Shown here piece after piece: positions 60,301 through 64,000 of a stretch of 64,000 bases of DNA. Source of the stretch: Trichoderma breve (taxonomy: Eukaryota > Ascomycota > Sordariomycetes > Hypocreales > Hypocreaceae); assembly GCF_028502605.1 (NCBI RefSeq), contig NC_079234.1, forward strand, positions 1,550,001-1,614,000. Direction: 5' to 3'. The notes beneath the pieces were generated by a model. It was not told the DNA's origin. It saw only the letters and a program-made list of their open reading frames with translations, and ran no database searches. Positions within the stretch are counted from its first letter, which is position 1. Every line of letters starts with the position of its first letter. The position numbers were made by a program, and so were the translations under genes.

Positions 60301-61149
60301 ACGGTATGAACATGATTTAAAATGCTAGTGTCCGGCGAAGAATCCATTATAGTGCTCAGTATTGAAGGTGTAGCAGCCACTACAGTACATGAAGGGGCTT
60401 TAGCGTATATGTCTTCGGCTTGGGTTGGGACCACGGTGCCACCATTTCCTAGGGTTGAGAAAAGCATACAAGCGCAGGCTGGAGTATAGTATTAGCTCAT
60501 TTATATAGATGATAAAAGTTCGATAAAAATAACGCTTACCATCAAAAGCCACCGACAAAATATGGAGCAGCCTATCTCCTGGAACGATGTCCAAGTTCAT
60601 GGGACTCGTCGTAGAGTATAGACGCAAAGACTTGTGCGAGAGGATGACGCCTTTTGGACACCCGGTACTACCACTTGTAAAGATAATGCATGCATCATCA
60701 TCTTCCAAGGTCTGAGGATATACGGACGGGGAAGTCTGGGACGACGATATCGACGGAAGACTGGTCAAATGTAATACGTGATGCGACCCCTTGGCGGCTG
60801 AGAAGGGTTCTGGAGTAGTATTGATGATGATACGACTTTCGACTGTGTCGCATACGTAATTGATCATTTCAGGTGACCATGTCTTGCGATCGATGGGAAC
60901 AAAGCAGCCTCCAGTTTTTAGAATGGCTAGGATCGCGATAATGTTGAAGCTTCCGTGAGTTGTTACCAACAGAACTGGTGATCCCCTTCCAACTCGCAGA
61001 AGAGTCAAATCGTGAGCTAAGGCTGATGAAATGTCATCCAACTCTCTATAGGTAAAGGATCCATCTTCATGTTCGACCGCAAGATTTTCTGGATATTGCC
61101 GAACAGACTGGGCGAATAGTTCGCATAAGTTGGTGGGTAATGATGCCAT
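54305..61149 (-). CDS. gliP: Two-module nonribosomal peptide synthetase A-T-C-A-T-C-T (GliP type)
   Basis: Makes the cyclic dipeptide scaffold of the ETP. Four exons: 61149-60540, 60478-57078, 57022-56933, 56875-54305 (2223 residues; GliP is about 2135). A1 (about 1-500): TSGSTGCPKG, AFDA (split by the first intron), GYGATETT near 288, the YKTGDYGR core, and NGKV Lys. T1: LGGSS, Ser at 564. C1: HHSLMDG near 780. A2 (from about 1080): TSGTTGAPKG near 1238, AFDACNEEIF, RTGDYG, NGKV. T2: SLGGHSV, Ser near 1625. C2: the core is SHSIADM near 1811-1817, with the second His and Asp kept but the first His and the Gly replaced. T3: AGADSN, Ser near 2186. Both A domains keep the A4 Asp for alpha-amino acids. 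A terminal carrier without thioesterase is the ETP hallmark. The monomers cannot be read with confidence. Confidence 0.95.
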
Positions 61150-61308
61150 GACTGTCGAGTCTAAAGTTGCATAATGGAATGAGAAGAGTTATCTAGTCTA
61201 GTCCACGGCTTAAGTATATAGTATACATATAAATAAGAACACAATTAATTTTGATACAAATCCAGCGTCATGATCGTCTCAACTGCTATCAGCCATCTTA
61301 TTCCGATC

Positions 61309-61338
61309 CCGACGGTCCGATGACAATCGGACCGTCGG
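61309..61338. repeat. 13-bp perfect inverted repeat in the NRPS/P450 promoter
   Basis: CCGACGGTCCGAT (61309-61321), a 4-nt loop GACA, and ATCGGACCGTCGG (61326-61338). The arms are exact reverse complements and each carries two CCGA or TCGG half-sites. Confidence 0.85.
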
Positions 61339-61345
61339 TTACCGA
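61335..61345. promoter_or_regulatory. Perfect TCGGN3CCGA site (TCGGTTACCGA)
   Basis: Overlaps the right end of the inverted repeat; 186 bp before the NRPS start and 137 bp before the P450 start. Confidence 0.65.
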
Positions 61346-61481
61346 CACCAATCCATCACAGAGTGTTATACAAGTAATAAACGTCAAAGGCCAGAAATAA
61401 TATGGTAATTTTGAATACTTTGTAGAGCAAATTTTACCGATTCCTCATATGCTTCCAATTTACTGTGTCATGCGTTGAATC

Positions 61482-63265
61482 ATGCTTTCACATTTGGTGA
61501 ACCGACTGAGTGATTACTATATCCTCACATTGCCTCTTTTCGTTGTTTTAGTTTACTTTCTCCTTGTAAGATACTTCTCTAAAGCTTCTCAATCAGAAAT
61601 TTAGATTATCCCTTTCAACTAATACCCATTTCAAGCCGTGCTAATTATATCTGGCCTTGCCATTGCAGTCCGCCCAACGATCTAGTCGCATAAAACCATT
61701 TCCTGGCCCACCCTTTCGCTTTCCTAACGGACAGGGAACAGAGAAGTTTTTTAGCGGACGAAACGCAGCTCGAAGATGGAGAAACAGCTACGGATCTATA
61801 TACAGTATCTGGTCAGGCTTCAAGCGCGAAGTGTGAGAATCACCTAGCATACAGGAGTGCCATAATGCCCACTAATGCATGCTTTTCAGCGTCATAACCA
61901 AACCTGAGCACGTACAAGCCTTCTACAAAGATTCACATAATCATATCAAAGCATCTGATAACAACGCAGGATGGCTTTTTGGAGAGCTACTGGGGTCTTG
62001 CGTTGGTGTTGTCAGTCAGAAGCGGTGGGTGAGAGTTCGCGCACCTTTTGAACACCACTTTACGCGGCCAGCATCTCTCAAGAGATCATTGCTTTTCCTC
62101 AACGAATCAAGGGTGTTCTTACAATCGATGAACAAGGAGAATAATAGTACCACCATTAACGTAACAGATGACCTTAAATATTGTCCCTTTTTTATGGTCG
62201 CAAGCATCTTCTTTGGTCCTTTGTCGGCAGCCCAGCGGCATGAGATCTACATGATTGGACCTTTGAGAGAAGTTTTATTCAGGGACGCATTCAGCGGTGG
62301 TGTCAATCGATATTCATTTGCCAAGTATCTACCTGGTTCGGCTATGCCAAAACTTCGAGAGTTTCAGCGCCGCTGGGAAGACTTCGTCAAGAGGTCGCAC
62401 GACGAGGCCACCCTTAACAGCGGAGGCGCCATTGTGTCCCTTTGGGAAACGGTAGAGCGTGGGGGATTATCCAAAGAAGAGGTTTGTTGAAGAATTTCCA
62501 CTTCCTCCGGCCATCTCTGAACGCATCTAACTAGAAGCAGCTTCTTCAAACCTTAGATGAGTCTTTATTTGCCAATCTAGATGTCACTGCACATGCATTA
62601 TCTTGGGCCATGCTCAGAATTGCTCATCACACAAGCACTCAACATGATGTTCGCCAAGAAATCGGGGCAAATTCTCACTCAGAAGAAGATTACGAGGAAT
62701 ATCTCCGCCAGGATAATACTCTCTTGGCAGCCTGCATCCTGGAATCCTCCCGGCTGCACCCAATTCTCCGTAAGCGGGCAATTTCACTTGACTCCATGTA
62801 TTCTGCTGACAGTTTTGACAGCTTTTTCAAATCCCGAGTCAGCGCTGACCGATAAGACTGTCGGCGATTTTAAGATTTTACGAAATGTATGACCTCCGCG
62901 AACATTTACTGAGATTTACATGGACACCAAACTAATCGCACTAGACCGATGTTATAGTAGATTCGTACGCAATCAATGTAGACAACGCCTACTGGGAGGA
63001 CTCTACAATATTCAACCCTCGCAGGCACCTCGGCCAAAGAGACCAATCGCGGCGATATAACATGTGGCGTTTTGGATTTGGTCCTCGGCAGTGCTTAGGG
63101 AAGAATGTGGCCGACATTATTCTCCGGGTAATTGTTGCGGAGATGGTACGCTGTTATCGGATTGACATTATAGGTAAAGGTGGAATTGATGGCATTGAAC
63201 TACAAGCCGATAGCTGGATCGGCTTGCCTGAATGTATGGTAAAACTAACTCCGCACACGGGGTAA
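61482..63265 (+). CDS. gliC: Cytochrome P450 of ETP core formation (GliC type)
   Basis: GliC hydroxylates or oxidises the alpha carbon of the cyclic dipeptide so that glutathione can be added. Six exons: 61482-61565, 61669-61832, 61890-62481, 62541-62769, 62822-62886, 62945-63265 (484 residues, all in frame). Exon 1 encodes one membrane anchor (YYILTLPLFVVLVYFLL); the hinge is KPFPGPPFRFPNG. The I-helix region is LFANLDVTAHALSWAM (Asp-Val-Thr-Ala-His). ExxR: ESSR. The haem loop WRFGFGPRQCLGK has its ligand at Cys428, and the tail is WIGLPECMVKL. The gene is divergent from the NRPS over a 332-bp promoter, which matches the gliP-gliC pairing of gliotoxin clusters. The symbol rests on this context plus resemblance of the haem loop from memory. 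Confidence 0.88.
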
Positions 63266-63372
63266 CTTCTCTATAATAGGCATCTCCACGAGTAATTAAT
63301 TGAAATTGTATCTGGAAATATAATCTGAAGGCAGGATACAAAGAGAGCTCAAAAACACGCCGACGGGCAGAT

Positions 63373-64000
63373 CTACCCTCGTATTCCTCTCCACCACTTA
63401 GCGCATACCGTAGCCCAGCTTTGAACACTCGAGTCAGTGGTAAATACTACTTTAAATCCAACTGCTTCTTCAATACGCCGCAATCCCTGCAGTAATTTGT
63501 CTTCTGGAATTGCAAAAGTCAGCCGGAACCAGCCCGGCTGGAGCTCGGCGTAATCCGCACCACTGCCAACGAACACTCCGAGCTGAGCACATCGATGAAC
63601 GAGAGCCTCTTCGTCATCAAAAGTAGTACATTCTGCTGATAATCTTAGCCAGATGTACAATCCAGCTACTGGCTTGTAATATTCCAGTTGATGAAACTCG
63701 GCAAACTGGATAGCTATTTGAACAGCTCGATATAACCTCTTTGTATTGAGGTCCACGATCTTTTCCATTTCCGATGTATTGGAAAGCATTGGTGAGATCA
63801 TGACGGTGGCAGCGTTGCAAAGCTTTGCATTGTTCAAAATAGCCTGCGACATTCGTAATGCCTTATTCGCTTGGCTGACCAGGCATCCCTAGAATGGTAT
63901 ATCGATTAGCTCAACAATGATTTGCACATGAGAAATATTGCACTCACTAGTCTAATGCCACTGCAGCCGAAATCTTTGCTGATGCTATAAAGGACATGAA
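63373..64000 (-). CDS. gliI: PLP-dependent C-S lyase / ACC-synthase-like aminotransferase (GliI type), 5' part outside the window
   Basis: GliI cleaves the C-S bonds of the bis-cysteinyl intermediate and releases the dithiol. Only the C-terminal part is present, running off the right edge: exons >64000-63948 and 63888-63373, with the intron 63947-63889 (GTGAGT..CTAG). The active-site loop SISKDFGCSGIRL contains the PLP-binding Lys and is the ACC-synthase/aminotransferase I/II signature. Then come PVAGLYIWLRL and the C-terminal GWFRLTFA strand with the Arg that binds the substrate carboxylate. It converges on the gliC-like P450, 107 bp away. The missing N-terminus cannot be judged. The fold is certain; the pathway role is from cluster context. 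Confidence 0.88.

Larger units (their letters stand above)
61150..61481. promoter_or_regulatory. Divergent promoter, NRPS and gliC-like P450
   Basis: 332-bp shared promoter with dense CCGA/TCGG half-sites between 61303 and 61345, including a 13-bp perfect inverted repeat and a perfect TCGGN3CCGA. TATA-like stretches lie near 61215-61232 on the NRPS side. Confidence 0.65.

Overview
The window is from a filamentous ascomycete (Pezizomycotina, most likely a sordariomycete; Hypocreales is my best guess from gene content, not shown by any marker). The evidence is genes broken by many 50-100 bp introns with GT..AG ends and CTRAC-type branch points, Zn2Cys6 regulators, a PTH11-like receptor, a small secreted Cys-rich protein, and long gene-poor AT-rich intergenic stretches. 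Exon structures below were assembled by hand from splice signals, frame continuity and family resemblance; no transcript data were available.

Left half (1-31.3 kb), ordinary or accessory fungal sequence: a membrane-anchored DUF6454-like protein (445-1674), a small secreted protein (2258-2890), a gene-poor stretch, a Zn2Cys6 regulator (6545-8548) convergent with an SDR oxidoreductase (8948-10040), 5 kb without a supportable gene, a secreted FMN-dependent hydroxy-acid dehydrogenase (15213-16771), a ten-cysteine secreted protein (17243-17584), an APH-fold kinase-like protein (19305-20366), a PTH11-like receptor (23366-24683), a Gfo/Idh/MocA oxidoreductase (27292-28689) and a conserved protein of unknown function (29483-31310).

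Right half (32.1-64 kb), one secondary-metabolite cluster of the epidithiodiketopiperazine (ETP; gliotoxin/sirodesmin/verticillin) type. It carries a three-carrier NRPS A-T-C-A-T-C-T (gliP type), a glutathione S-transferase (gliG), gamma-glutamyl cyclotransferase (gliK), dipeptidase (gliJ), PLP C-S lyase (gliI, cut by the right edge), dithiol oxidase with CPFC (gliT), a gliC-like P450, two further P450s, an O-methyltransferase, a full-length ABC exporter and an AflR-domain Zn2Cys6 regulator (gliZ type). In the established gliotoxin pathway the NRPS makes a cyclic dipeptide, a P450 activates its alpha carbons, the GST adds two glutathiones, gliK and gliJ trim them, gliI cleaves the C-S bonds to give the dithiol, and gliT closes the disulfide. 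All these steps are represented here. The extra P450s, the methyltransferase and the ABC pump are tailoring and export; the exact product cannot be read from the sequence.

The main new observations are: perfect TCGGN3CCGA sites (the type reported for GliZ) or CGGN3CCG variants in nearly every cluster promoter; a 13-bp perfect inverted repeat in the shared NRPS/P450 promoter; a second regulator-like gene with the AflR C-terminal domain but no zinc cluster; a probable GC-AG intron immediately before the redox motif of the gliT-like gene; and a possible 39-nt cassette exon that would break the zinc cluster of the other regulator at 6.5 kb.
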